Of a DNA stretch of 64,000 nucleotides, positions 44,142-52,903 are shown piece by piece. The notes under the pieces are model-generated. The model saw only the letters and a program-made list of their open reading frames with translations, ran no database searches and had not been told where the DNA came from. Source of the stretch: Lipingzhangella halophila (lineage in GTDB: Bacteria; Actinomycetota; Actinomycetes; Streptosporangiales; Streptosporangiaceae); contig NZ_JACHJT010000002.1 of NCBI RefSeq assembly GCF_014203805.1, positions 868,001 to 932,000 of the forward strand, in the 5' to 3' direction. Position numbers and translations under genes: made by a program. Every line of letters begins with the position of its first letter. Position 1 is the first letter of the stretch.

Positions 44142-45575
44142 TTAGCGCGGTGTCGCGAGTGGCTTCGTGCTCGTGGCTTTCCGCAACTGGAGTGCGGCGA
44201 TCATGGCGAGCACGGTCACCGCGGTCAGGGAGAGGAAGGTGTCGGAGTAGGCCGGCGCGGTGCTGGTGTAGAGGGGATTGACCGCACTGTCCCCGCTGGT
44301 GTGCCGGGCTGAGAGCAGGACTCCGAACAGGGCCGGTCCCGCGCCGGCGCCCAGGAACTGGGCACCTTGGAAGATGCCCACCCCGACACCGACCTGCTCC
44401 GGCGGCAGGAGACGGCTTACCGCGCTGGTAGCGAGCGTAACGACGAGTGCGAACCCCGCGCCGAGCGCGAGGACCGCGATCCCGGCCAACACCGGGGAGG
44501 AACCGACGGCAACCGTGGACAGGAACAACGTCGATAGGCCGATCACTGTGAGGCCGGCCAGGGTCACGGTGCCCTCGTTCGCGCCGCGTTCACCGAGACG
44601 CCCGGCGAGCGGAGAGGACACCGCCAGCGCCAGTCCTCCGGGGATCATGACCAGACTGCCCTGGCCGGGTGTCAAGCCGTTGACCTCGATGACGAGGATC
44701 GGCACCAGAACCAGCGTCGCCAGGTTCACGAGCATCGCCAGAAAGATCACCACGACCGCGGCGACGTAGCCGTGGTTGGTGAACATCGATGGCGGCACGA
44801 ACGGGTGCGCGACCGTGCGGGTGCGCCAGACGAAGAGTGCCGTTAGGGCAACGCCGGACAGCAACGTGCCCCATGAGGACACCGAGGTGAACCCGGCGCT
44901 TTCGGCCTGGGTGACACCGAATAGCACGAGACCGGCACCGGAGCCGAGCAGGATGCCGCCGAGCAGGTCGAAGGGGTGCCGATCGTGGGGTGGATCGTCG
45001 GTGATGACTCGGCGGATTACCGGAATGAGGGTCAGCGCGGTGGCCGCCATGAGCCAGAACAGCGCCGGCCATCCCAGCAGTTGTCCGAGGATCCCGCCCG
45101 TTGCCGGTCCCGCCGCCGTGCCCGCACCTCCGGCGGCACCGAGGAATCCGATGCCGACTGCGGTCTTGCCGCTGGGCAGCAGACGGGTGGCGGCCACGAT
45201 CGCCAGCACCGGAATGGCAGCCCCGCCGGCCCCCATAACGATCCGGCCCAGTACGAGGACCAACAGGCTCGGCGCCAGGGCGCAGACCAGGCTGCCGATC
45301 CCGAAGACCGCCAGCGCGACGGTGAACAGCTGGCGGAGGCCGAACCGGTCGGCTATCCGGCCGTAGACGGGTATCCCGATGGAGCACATCAGCAGGAAGC
45401 CGGTCACGACCCAGGCCGCGCGGGCCGTCGAAGCCGCGAACTGCTCCGCGATGAGGGGAAGGACGAGCGAGACCATGTCGGCGGCGATGGGAATCAGCAG
45501 CATCGCCGGAACGAGCACACTCAGCAGACGAGGCAACGGGACGGCAGCGCTCGTCGGATCCGGGGCAGGCTTCAC
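44142..45575 (-). CDS. MFS drug/H+ antiporter (DHA2-like, ~14 TM)
   Basis: 477 aa from the GTG at 45575, with GGAG five bases upstream. About 14 hydrophobic segments. Typical signatures are RIADRFGLRQLF between helices 2 and 3 (motif A), GAGGAAIPVLAIVAA, and the motif C-like GAAGGAGTAAGPATGGILGQ in helix 5. It exports an unknown compound by proton exchange. The Rrf2 gene 88 nt upstream on the same strand probably controls it. Confidence 0.9.
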   Translation of the reverse strand: MKPAPDPTSAAVPLPRLLSVLVPAMLLIPIAADMVSLVLPLIAEQFAASTARAAWVVTGFLLMCSIGIPVYGRIADRFGLRQLFTVALAVFGIGSLVCALAPSLLVLVLGRIVMGAGGAAIPVLAIVAATRLLPSGKTAVGIGFLGAAGGAGTAAGPATGGILGQLLGWPALFWLMAATALTLIPVIRRVITDDPPHDRHPFDLLGGILLGSGAGLVLFGVTQAESAGFTSVSSWGTLLSGVALTALFVWRTRTVAHPFVPPSMFTNHGYVAAVVVIFLAMLVNLATLVLVPILVIEVNGLTPGQGSLVMIPGGLALAVSSPLAGRLGERGANEGTVTLAGLTVIGLSTLFLSTVAVGSSPVLAGIAVLALGAGFALVVTLATSAVSRLLPPEQVGVGVGIFQGAQFLGAGAGPALFGVLLSARHTSGDSAVNPLYTSTAPAYSDTFLSLTAVTVLAMIAALQLRKATSTKPLATPR

Positions 45576-45663
45576 GGTTACTCCGTTCTCAAAACTGTAA
45601 TCGTGTTGGTTGCAGTTAGGTGCAAGAGAAAGGCCGAAGGACTCCCTCCGGCCGTTGGGTCCG

Positions 45664-46113
45664 CTAGCTGGGTATGGGCGAGACGGCTTCGCGTCGTTGG
45701 ATGCGGCGGAGCATCTCGGCGACGCTCGTCGCGGCAAGCCGGTTCTCCATCGCGCGCTGCGCGGCGGCGAACTCCTCCTCTAAGAGTGACTGCATGTGCC
45801 GCCCGATCACGCAGCTTTGGCTGGGCGGGTGGGCATGCGTGGGCAGCACTGTGACGTCATCCTCCACGGCGGCGTAGGCGTCGAGCAGAGTGATCTCTTC
45901 GGCGGGCTTCGCCAACTGCCAACCACCCCCACTGCCCTCGACCGCGGTAACCAGCCCCCTGTCCCGAAGCAGACCGAGGACACGACGCACCAGCACGGGG
46001 TTGCTCTCCAGGCTCTCCGCGATCCTCGCCGAGGACTGCAGGCCATCAGAGTCCCACCGGGCCAGAAACGTCAGCGCGTGAACCGCCACCGCGGTCCGGG
46101 TGCTGACCGCCAT
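45664..46113 (-). CDS. Rrf2-family transcriptional regulator
   Basis: 149 aa from the ATG at 46113. A winged helix (residues ~1-80; VSTRTAVAVHALTFLARWDS, SARIAESLESNPVLVRRVLG, GLVTAVEGSGGGWQLAKPAE) matches the Rrf2 family. The C-terminal part has only one Cys (QSCVIGRHM) rather than the three that bind an Fe-S cluster, so ligand-sensing as in the YwnA-like group is more likely. Directly upstream of the MFS gene. Confidence 0.88.
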   Translation of the reverse strand: MAVSTRTAVAVHALTFLARWDSDGLQSSARIAESLESNPVLVRRVLGLLRDRGLVTAVEGSGGGWQLAKPAEEITLLDAYAAVEDDVTVLPTHAHPPSQSCVIGRHMQSLLEEEFAAAQRAMENRLAATSVAEMLRRIQRREAVSPIPS

Positions 46114-46407
46114 CACTTCCCCCTGGTTGGAACGGGTGGACACAGGCCACTGGCAATCTTGTCGCCGACAGGCCGTCAGGGCTTGGACGGGCGAGTATCT
46201 CGCGGTTAACGACGTATCTCGCCTCCGGCCCCCTGAACCATCGCGGCTCCTCCGCGGACCCACAACTGAAACCATACTAGTGACAGTTACGCCATGGGAA
46301 AAGCGCACTCCCTCAACGGCCCCTCAGGCTATGGTTCGCTACGTCGCGAACGTCCGGTCCCGCGACAGCGATTAGCCGCCGCGGTGGTCCGGGGCCAGAC
46401 TGGGGGC

Positions 46408-47187
46408 ATGGCGGAACTTGATGGCGTGCCAGTGAGGGCCGACGAGCTTCAGGCGCTTGCGCTGGTGAACTATGGGCACTTCACCTCGATGCGCGTTGAT
46501 GACCAGCATGTGCGCGGGCTCTCCCACCACCTGGACCGGCTGGTTGGCGACTGCCGGGAGGTCTTCGGTACCGAGCTCGACCGGGCGCGGGTGCGTGAGC
46601 ACGTGCGTCATGCGGTGGGCGACCGCTCGGGATCGTTCGTCGTGCGGGTGACCGTCTTCGATCCCGGGCTCGACGTCGGGCATCCCGGTGTGGCCGCGGA
46701 GCCCCGGGTGCTCGTCACCACCCGCACGGCGGGAGCGTGGCCGCCGGCGCCCCTTCGCGTTCGGCCGGTCCGGTACGCGCGGGACATGCCGCTGGTCAAG
46801 CATGTCGGCCTGTTCGGGGCGGTCATGCGCCGCCGCGGGGCGCAGCAGGACGGGTTCGACGATGCGCTCTTCACCGACAGCGCCTCGTTCATCTCCGAAG
46901 GCCCGACCTGGAACATCGCCTTCTTTGACGGGGAACGGGTCGTCTGGCCCGATGCGGAGGTCCTTCCCGGCGTCACCATGCGCCTGTTGCGGGAGGTGGA
47001 CGGCGGCTGCGTGTCGGCACCGGTCAACCTGTCCGACCTCGGTGGAATGCGCGCCGCCTTCGTGACGAGTACGACGGTCGGCGTGCGACCGGTCATCGGT
47101 ATCGGCCAGCTCGAGTTCCCCGCGGACCACGCGGTATTCGACAGCTTGCGCAAGAAATACGAGGAGATCCCGGCGGAACGGATCTGA
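46408..47187 (+). CDS. Class IV aminotransferase-fold PLP enzyme
   Basis: 259 aa from the ATG at 46408. Sequence marks of the BCAT/aminodeoxychorismate lyase fold: NYGHFTSMRVDDQHVRGLSH near the start, the probable PLP Lys in MPLVKHVGLFGAVMRR, and DALFTDSASFISEGPTWNIA with the conserved Glu. The usual SxSN motif is altered (SEGPTWNIAF), so the substrate is uncertain. The genes around do not form a pathway. Confidence 0.82.
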   Translation: MAELDGVPVRADELQALALVNYGHFTSMRVDDQHVRGLSHHLDRLVGDCREVFGTELDRARVREHVRHAVGDRSGSFVVRVTVFDPGLDVGHPGVAAEPRVLVTTRTAGAWPPAPLRVRPVRYARDMPLVKHVGLFGAVMRRRGAQQDGFDDALFTDSASFISEGPTWNIAFFDGERVVWPDAEVLPGVTMRLLREVDGGCVSAPVNLSDLGGMRAAFVTSTTVGVRPVIGIGQLEFPADHAVFDSLRKKYEEIPAERI

Positions 47188-47440
47188 GGTGCCCGCCCGC
47201 TCAGCGGCAGGGCCCATCAGGGGTGCTCGGGGGGTCGTTCCCGGCGCTGGGCGTGTCTCCACGGTCGGGTCCGATGCGTTCCGAGCCCCGCGCCGGGGGC
47301 GGAACCGAGGCGGGTGCGGCACCGCGCCTCTCCCGCACTGACGACCGCGTGTTCGGCCGCACGATGCCGCGGGAATGTCCCTACCGCTGGGTACGGTGAC
47401 CCCATCGAGTGGTGCTGATGCTCATGGGCTGGAGGTCGAT

Positions 47441-48595
47441 GTGCGGTTCCGGGTTGATCGTGACGCGCTCGCGGAAGCTGTGGCCTGGACGGCTCGGGCA
47501 CTGCCCGCACGCCCTGCTGTCCCGGTCCTCGCCGGGATGCGGCTGGAACTGCCCGAGGGCTCCAGCCAGCTTCGGCTGTCGAGTTTCGACTACGAAGTCT
47601 CCGCTCGTTCCTCCGTCGAGGCTGAGGTGGAGGAGGGCGGGGCTGTTCTGGTCTCGGGCCGGCTGCTCGCCGAGATTGTCCGCAACCTCCCGGCGCATCC
47701 CGTGGAGGTCTCCTCCGACAGCTCACGGGTCCTCGTCACCTGCGGCAGCGCGCGCTTCACCCTGCTCACGCTGCCCCTGGAGGACTATCCTTCCCTGCCT
47801 GAGATGCCGGGCACCACGGGCTCCCTCGCGGCCGACGCCTTCACGGCCGCTGTGCGGCAGGTAACCCCCGCGGCGAGCCGCGACGATACGCTGCCCATGC
47901 TCACCGGTGTGTACCTGTCGTTCTCCGGCGACTCCCTGAGTCTCGTCGCGACCGACCGCTACCGCATCGCTGTCCGCGAGCTGTGGTGGCGGCCCGAGTC
48001 CCCCGATCTTGAGACCTCGGCGCTGGTTCCCGCACGCACGCTCGCCGACATCGCGCGTTCGGTCACGTCGGGGTCCAACGTCGGAATCGCGTTGTCCACG
48101 GTGTCGGAGGGAGCCGGGGTCACTCGTTCGGGCGGCGAGGGCATGATCGGGTTCGAGAACAATGAGCGGCGCACGACCACCCGGCTGATCGACGGCGATT
48201 TCGTCAAGTACGAGTCCCGGTTCCCGGCCGAGTTCGCCGCGCGCGCCACGGTGCCCACGGCCGCGCTTATGGAAGCGGCCAAGCGGGTCGCCCTCGTCGC
48301 CGACCGCAACTCCCAGCTGCGCATGTCGTTCTCGGCGAGGGAGGTGCTGCTTGAGGCGGGGTCGGGCGATGACGCCCAGGCCAGAGAGGCGCTCGAGATC
48401 GAGTACGAAGGCGACGATATGCAGATCGCCTTCGGGCCCGAGTTCTTCCTCGACGGCCTCGGCGCGGTCGACACCGAAACCGCCCGGTTCGATCTCACGA
48501 CACCGACCAAACCCGCGGTCATCTCCAGCGTGCCGAGCGAGGAGGGGGCGCGTCCCGACTTCCGCTACCTCCTCATGCCGTTGCGGGTCTCCTAG
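47441..48595 (+). CDS. dnaN: DNA polymerase III beta subunit (sliding clamp), DnaN paralogue
   Basis: 384 aa from the GTG at 47441 (GGAGG five bases upstream). Three clamp domains with family motifs: FRVDRDALAEAVAWTARALP, SFDYEVSARSSVEAEVEEGG, ASRDDTLPMLTGVYLSFSGD, LVATDRYRIAVREL, RVALVADRNSQLRMSF and the C-terminal end YLLMPLRV. No dnaA, recF or gyrB adjoins, so this is probably a second DnaN and not the origin-linked one. The stop overlaps the convergent neighbour by 4 nt. Confidence 0.9.
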   Translation: MRFRVDRDALAEAVAWTARALPARPAVPVLAGMRLELPEGSSQLRLSSFDYEVSARSSVEAEVEEGGAVLVSGRLLAEIVRNLPAHPVEVSSDSSRVLVTCGSARFTLLTLPLEDYPSLPEMPGTTGSLAADAFTAAVRQVTPAASRDDTLPMLTGVYLSFSGDSLSLVATDRYRIAVRELWWRPESPDLETSALVPARTLADIARSVTSGSNVGIALSTVSEGAGVTRSGGEGMIGFENNERRTTTRLIDGDFVKYESRFPAEFAARATVPTAALMEAAKRVALVADRNSQLRMSFSAREVLLEAGSGDDAQAREALEIEYEGDDMQIAFGPEFFLDGLGAVDTETARFDLTTPTKPAVISSVPSEEGARPDFRYLLMPLRVS

Positions 48596-49017
48596 TCGGG
48601 CCAACCTTCGAGACTGTGGACCTCGCCGTCGTCGTACGGCACGAACTGGTAGTGCAGGGTTCGGTAGCGCAGGACCCGGTGCGAGATCGGTACAGCCCAC
48701 CGCTGCAGCACCGGGTGCCGGCGGCCGAGCAGGCGGGCGGCGCGCTTGGCGTCGTCGCCTTCGAGCAGTCGCACCTCGCCGCGGGTCGGCTTGCCGAGCG
48801 GATCGCCGCGGAAGGTACAGGGCCGGAGGTCGGCCACGGGGCGCCGGCGCAACCGCTTGGCCTTGCCCGAGTCCTCCCAGGTGCGGAAAAGAATGCGCGA
48901 ACCGTCGACGACGATGCTGACAGGCGTGTTGACGCACCGCACGCCATCGCTGCGGTAGGTGGTCAGCAGGGCTGTCTTGGAACCGTGGAACGACCTCAGA
49001 AGTGTGGCTGCGGACAT
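48592..49017 (-). CDS. PPOX-class F420-dependent oxidoreductase-like protein
   Basis: 141 aa from the ATG at 49017 (AGGA ten bases upstream). It has the split-barrel pattern of the pyridoxamine-phosphate-oxidase-like F420/FMN family: TALLTTYRSDGVRCVNTPVS, ILFRTWEDSGKAKRLRRRP and LRPCTFRGDPLG. Substrate unknown. It is convergent with the clamp gene, overlapping by 4 nt. Confidence 0.82.
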   Translation of the reverse strand: MSAATLLRSFHGSKTALLTTYRSDGVRCVNTPVSIVVDGSRILFRTWEDSGKAKRLRRRPVADLRPCTFRGDPLGKPTRGEVRLLEGDDAKRAARLLGRRHPVLQRWAVPISHRVLRYRTLHYQFVPYDDGEVHSLEGWPD

Positions 49018-49290
49018 CCTCGTCACTTCCTGTGCGGGCAAAGGCTGGCTACCTTTCACTGTGCCCACTCTAGTGACCTGAGTCACCTCGAAGTGCCGCA
49101 TGTCCACCGATGGAACGGCCAGCCGGTGTCCGGGACCGGCGTCTCCACACCCCAACCGGGCTCCGCCGGGCAACCCGGTCGCCCCCATTCGGCCGTGCGT
49201 ACGGGTGCGGCCGGAGAGGGAAAACGGTGCAGTCAAACGGGTTCCGGCCGTGCGAAAACCCGGTGGCCGCATCCGGACACGAAAACTGGT
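49018..49290. other. Intergenic region left of DnaA-box cluster
   Basis: 273 nt without a supported gene; open frames are shadows. It should contain the promoter of the minus-strand PPOX gene. Nothing else is recognised before the first DnaA box. Confidence 0.5.
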
Positions 49291-49387
49291 TTATCCACAG
49301 GGGAATTGGGCCGCTTGTTCGTTATCGATAATTTTTCGCGCTTGTCCACAGGATTTTCCACAGGGCTCCCCCGAGGACTGTGGACAA
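49291..49387. promoter_or_regulatory. Cluster of four DnaA boxes
   Basis: Within 97 bp: TTATCCACA (49291-49299), TTGTCCACA (49342-49350), TTTTCCACA (49354-49362) and TTGTCCACA on the minus strand (49379-49387). The first, second and fourth match the DnaA-box consensus exactly. An AT-rich stretch (GTTATCGATAATTTTTC, 49321-49337) lies between the first and second. No dnaA gene is nearby. Confidence 0.75.
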
Positions 49388-49438
49388 GCTGTGGGAGACG
49401 GAAGGCCCGAAACCGCACCGGGTCGCGACGCTTCGGCG

Positions 49439-49473
49439 GGAGCTCACTCGCTCTCGGCGAGCGAGTGAGCTCC
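49439..49473 (-). terminator. Hairpin overlapping the 3' end of the DUF2786 gene
   Basis: A perfect 14-bp stem GGAGCTCACTCGCT (49439-49452) / AGCGAGTGAGCTCC (49460-49473) with a 7-nt loop. It covers the last codons and the stop of the gene and probably terminates that transcript. Confidence 0.75.
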
Positions 49474-50316
49474 GTTCTGCCCCACACTGGTCTCCACCCC
49501 GAGCTCGGCGCGCCGGCCCCGGATGTATCCGGCACGCGCGCCGGCGCGGTGGTGGGTTCGTTCCGGGCGGGTGGGACGCAGCTGCGGGAACCGTTGCTGG
49601 AAGTCCTCCTGCACCCGATTGACGTCGTCGCGCAGCACAAGCTCGGCGCCGCGGCTCGTGGTGTCGCCCTCCGCGGTGGCCGTCCCCGAGTCGTCGCCGG
49701 CCGCCCCTGACGGCTCTTCCCGCAGCCGGGTACGGAACTCGCGGATGCGTTCGGCGACCGCGTAGCCGTAGGCGCGAACAAAGCTGCGGTAGAACCGGTT
49801 CCGTTCGGTGGCTAGCGTCGACCGGTCGTAATTGCGCATCTCGCGCAGGTCGGAGACGTGGTTGCGGGCGGTGAGCCGCGCGGACGCCTCCATCTGCGTC
49901 ATGATCGACGGCAGGAGCACGCGGAGCGAGTCGAGAGCGGAGACCGTGCCGACGATGATCAGTGTCCGCTCGGTGTTGGCAGAGGTGTTCCCGCGAACCG
50001 CCGACTGGCACCCGTAGGCGGCGGCGATTCCGGCCAGTGCCTTGACCCGTGCCTTGCCGTGCCCCCCGACCCCGGATACCGGGAAGTCCATCCGGGTAAC
50101 GGACTCGGCGGCCTCGCCCCGCTGCGCTCGGGCTTCGGCCTCGGCGATGGCGTGCCGCGTCATGAGTTCGGCGGCCTTAGCGGTGAACGCCTGGCTTTCG
50201 GCGTCGGTCACCGAGGGATCCTCTGCCATGCGGAGGAGCCCTCGGACCCGCTCGACCATTTTCTGACGAGCTTCAGTTGACATAGAGCGCTTGATTGTCC
50301 CCCGTGGTGCGGCCAT
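49444..50316 (-). CDS. DUF2786 domain protein
   Basis: 290 aa. The N-terminal ~45 residues after MAAPRGTIKRS are the DUF2786 domain (KMVERVRGLLRMAEDPSVTD, ESQAFTAKAAELMTRHAIAE), found in actinobacterial and some phage proteins of unknown role. The rest is helical with a low-complexity middle (GDDSGTATAEGDTTSRG) and a second part RNHVSDLREMRNYDRSTLAT. The terminal codons are part of a hairpin. No function is assigned. Confidence 0.85.
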   Translation of the reverse strand: MAAPRGTIKRSMSTEARQKMVERVRGLLRMAEDPSVTDAESQAFTAKAAELMTRHAIAEAEARAQRGEAAESVTRMDFPVSGVGGHGKARVKALAGIAAAYGCQSAVRGNTSANTERTLIIVGTVSALDSLRVLLPSIMTQMEASARLTARNHVSDLREMRNYDRSTLATERNRFYRSFVRAYGYAVAERIREFRTRLREEPSGAAGDDSGTATAEGDTTSRGAELVLRDDVNRVQEDFQQRFPQLRPTRPERTHHRAGARAGYIRGRRAELGVETSVGQNGAHSLAESE

Positions 50317-50365
50317 CCGGTTGAGTGAGCCCTGGCAATCCTAGACCCACCCTGGAACGCCGTAC

Positions 50366-50776
50366 CTAGGCGCTCTTGTTCCCCGCGATCGAGGCGATCA
50401 GGCCCAGGATGAACCAGATTACGGCGCCCGCGCCGAGACCGACGAAGATACCGCCGAGTCCGCCACCGAATATCGACACGATCCCGATGCCGAGCCCGGC
50501 GAGGACCGCGGGACCGCTGGCCCAGCGCCACGGGTACTGCCCGGCCCAGCGTCGCGCCCGCCGGTCACCCTTGCTTCCAAGTAGCGCGCCGCCGCCGCCC
50601 GCGATGGCGAAGAAGAAGATCGCCCAGCCGAGTGGTCCGGCGATGGTGATCGCTGGCAGGGACAGCAGGAAGGAGAGTCCCCCGCCCACCACGGCGGCAC
50701 CAGTGGCTATGCTCGTGGGCCACATCATCATGGCCGCGTGCACGGGCATCATCGAGTTTCCGCGCTCCAGCGTCAT
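50366..50776 (-). CDS. Hypothetical small membrane protein
   Basis: 136 aa with four or five hydrophobic segments, among them ATGAAVVGGGLSFLLSLPAI and FFFAIAGGGGALLG, and the end VWFILGLIASIAG. It starts at ATG 50776. There is no recognised family and no signal beyond membrane insertion. It lies 49 nt upstream of the DUF2786 gene on the same strand, so the two may be cotranscribed. Confidence 0.7.
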   Translation of the reverse strand: MTLERGNSMMPVHAAMMMWPTSIATGAAVVGGGLSFLLSLPAITIAGPLGWAIFFFAIAGGGGALLGSKGDRRARRWAGQYPWRWASGPAVLAGLGIGIVSIFGGGLGGIFVGLGAGAVIWFILGLIASIAGNKSA

Positions 50777-51121
50777 GTCAGCTCCTCAAATCTGGCTGGT
50801 TCATGGCTGGTGCCGCCCAGCCTCTCAAGTATTCAGGATGCCTACCGAACAGCGCACATACATCGGGGCACACCCCTGACTTACCCCTGACCTCGCGATC
50901 CGGCACCTGGAACCGGTACGCCGCTCGCGAACTTCCCGAACAGACCAACGAACGTGCCCGTCGCCGAGTGCCCGTGGCGGCTCCGCGCGGGTGAGTCCCA
51001 AATCCTGTCGTCCTTGCCACGTCCCTCCATCGTAATGCGTGGCATCTCGCAGTGGGGGGAGCCTGTGGACAGTGGGACGCACGTCCGATTGGCCGCGTGT
51101 TTGGCCGCCGCCGGCGGTGTT
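50777..51121. other. 345-nt intergenic stretch
   Basis: No supported gene. It separates the divergent-looking ends of the small membrane protein gene and the Nudix gene (both on the minus strand). A promoter for the membrane-protein gene is expected; nothing else is recognised. Confidence 0.45.
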
Positions 51122-52042
51122 TCAGTGGAGCGCGGAGTCCGCAGTCCCGAGCGCGGCGTGCAGCCACTCAGGGGCCGCCGTGCCGGTCCCGCTGGCAGCG
51201 AGCCGCTGGCGCACCTCGGGGCGCGCGGTGACAACGAGAGAGCCGGGATTCCCGCCGCGTTCGTGGGCGATCTCGGCGATCCGGTCCGCCGTCCTGCCGC
51301 TCGCGGGAACAACGTCGACGCCGGGGGCCGGAGGCGGGCCGGCAACGTCGTCCCCGGTCACGAGAACGATGCGGGGGAACCACCAGTGCAGGTCGACCAG
51401 CCGGAGCCCACCGGGCAGCGCTGATGCGTCAATCCCCTCGGACGCGAGCGCGGCCAGGGTGGCGCGCAACCGGGCGGTGCCTTCGGCGCCGTCGATCCGA
51501 GCCATGTCCGGAGCGCCCGCGGTGCCCGGAACCCCCGGGTCACTGACGGACTCGGCGTCCACAATCAGGTCAAGACGCTGACTGAGCGCCTCGCGTATCT
51601 CGGGCCAGATGGTCGCGAACGCGGGCAGCAGCCGGAGCTCGGCGACCTCGTCGACGGGAACCCAGCGGATTTCGGCGCTCTCTCCGTTGCCCGCCGCGAA
51701 GACCCGGCGTTCGGCGGAACGCGCCAGGACGGTGTCGTACCTCCACACCTCGTGGTCCTGCCGGTGGACCCCATTCAGGGTGATCTCCCCGAGGTCGCCC
51801 GCGACCTCCTCACCGAACTCGCGCAACGCGGCCTGCACGGCTGACTCCGCACTGTCAATGGCCCCGCCCGGCATGCCCCAGGTATCGCCCTGGTGGCTCC
51901 ACCACGACCTGTGCTGCAGCAGCACGTGGTCGGAACCGGTCGGGTCCGCGGAATGCAGCAGGAGCCCGGATGCGCCGTAGCGGCCCCAGCGCCGTGTGCC
52001 GTCGGGCAGCGTCACCCAACCGTTGCCGTCTCCTGCGCTCAT
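51122..52042 (-). CDS. Nudix hydrolase with C-terminal extension
   Basis: 306 aa. The Nudix box is complete: GGAIDSAESAVQAALREFGE followed by E (about residues 58-80), with Mg2+-binding glutamates. The domain covers residues ~8-145. The C-terminal ~150 residues (GGLRLVDLHWWFPRIVLVTG; VDVVPASGRTADRIAEIAHE) form a second domain that resembles a nucleotide- or phosphate-handling fold but is not identified. Substrate could be a nucleoside diphosphate derivative. Confidence 0.87.
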   Translation of the reverse strand: MSAGDGNGWVTLPDGTRRWGRYGASGLLLHSADPTGSDHVLLQHRSWWSHQGDTWGMPGGAIDSAESAVQAALREFGEEVAGDLGEITLNGVHRQDHEVWRYDTVLARSAERRVFAAGNGESAEIRWVPVDEVAELRLLPAFATIWPEIREALSQRLDLIVDAESVSDPGVPGTAGAPDMARIDGAEGTARLRATLAALASEGIDASALPGGLRLVDLHWWFPRIVLVTGDDVAGPPPAPGVDVVPASGRTADRIAEIAHERGGNPGSLVVTARPEVRQRLAASGTGTAAPEWLHAALGTADSALH

Positions 52043-52437
52043 CGGGCCTCCCAGCGCTGATCACGTCGTCTGGACCGACGGTAGCCGACCGCTCAAGGAC
52101 GCCCGGTGAGCCGTCCGGTCCCCGGCCACGCACAACCCATGTGGCCGGATCCGGCTGGATCCGGGAGAAGGTGGGGTGCGGGGGCGGCGAACAAGGGAAA
52201 ATCACGTTGGCGTAACATCGCGGACGCTGCGGATCGCTCCGTTTCGGTCTCCACCTCCCACGGTCTTTCCCTTGCCATAAGTGAAGTGAAAGCGCGGTGC
52301 AACTCGGTCTCTCTAGCGTGGTTCACATTCGGCGAGACCGGTCACCGCGGGAGGACGGCCCGCGGGCCGGTCCCGGCGATCGATCCCGGGAGGACCCCCT
52401 CCTCTCATTCGTTGAACTCCCAGGGAAGGCGGAGCCG
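52043..52437. other. 395-nt region before the small-protein array
   Basis: No supported gene. It must hold the promoter of the small-protein array, which reads rightward, and that of the Nudix gene, which reads leftward. The part at about 52260-52330 is the most AT-rich (CCTTGCCATAAGTGAAGTG) and is a good promoter candidate. Confidence 0.45.
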
Positions 52438-52626
52438 ATGCTGACTACCGAGCTGGAACACGTCGAGGAGCGGTTCGCCGAGATCGTGGCGGGTCTCGAG
52501 GCGCACGGCACCGTGTGGGCGAAAGTGGACCCGATGGAATTCGAGGGCGATGGGCCCAGTCGGGAAGAGGACCTCGAACCGTGGGACGACGGTGACGAGG
52601 ACGGCGAGGATGTCGAGTTCCCCTGA
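52438..52626 (+). CDS. Tandem small acidic protein 1
   Basis: 62 aa from the ATG at 52438, after GGAAGGCGGAGCCG. It has a helical N-terminal half VEERFAEIVAGLEAHGTVWA and an acidic C-terminal half with GPSREEDLEPWDD and the end DVEFP. It is paralogous to the next two ORFs. No signal peptide, transmembrane segment or cysteines. I do not recognise the family. It may be a small regulatory, sequestering or precursor peptide; the data do not decide. Confidence 0.7.
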   Translation: MLTTELEHVEERFAEIVAGLEAHGTVWAKVDPMEFEGDGPSREEDLEPWDDGDEDGEDVEFP

Positions 52627-52664
52627 TCTCTGGCGGCCAACAACTGTTCGATGAGGAGTTGCGT

Positions 52665-52865
52665 ATGGGGACGACGCTGGCCGCCGAGGACGCTTGGGTC
52701 GAGGAACGGTTCGCCGAAATCGTGGCGGGTCTCGAGGGAAGCGGCGGTCTGTGGGCGAAGATCAAGCCCATGGGCGATGACGACGAGGGCCCCAGTCGGG
52801 AAGAGGACCTCGAACCGTGGGACGACGAGGACATCCCCGACGACGGAGATGTCGAGTTTCCCTGA
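52665..52865 (+). CDS. Tandem small acidic protein 2
   Basis: 66 aa from the ATG at 52665, which has GAGGAG at six bases; a TTG at 52659 is in frame but less likely. The core VEERFAEIVAGLEGSGGLWA, the GPSREEDLEPWDD block and the DVEFP end repeat protein 1 almost exactly at protein and DNA level, so it arose by a recent tandem duplication with a ~239-bp period. No transmembrane or signal region. Confidence 0.75.
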   Translation: MGTTLAAEDAWVEERFAEIVAGLEGSGGLWAKIKPMGDDDEGPSREEDLEPWDDEDIPDDGDVEFP

Positions 52866-52903
52866 CTGCGGCCGGACGACAACTATTCAACGAGGAGTTG
52901 CAT

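Noticed and set aside
39867-46310. Intact integrative element at tRNA-Ser
   Set aside because: The integrase fragment is frameshifted and no duplicated tRNA 3' end, excisionase or replication gene was found to the right, so only a remnant is supported.
47441-49387. Chromosomal oriC (dnaN plus DnaA boxes)
   Set aside because: There is no dnaA, recF or gyrB beside it, the clamp gene points away from a normal dnaA-oriC-dnaN layout, and only four boxes are seen where actinomycete oriC has many more. Kept as a cluster of DnaA boxes only.
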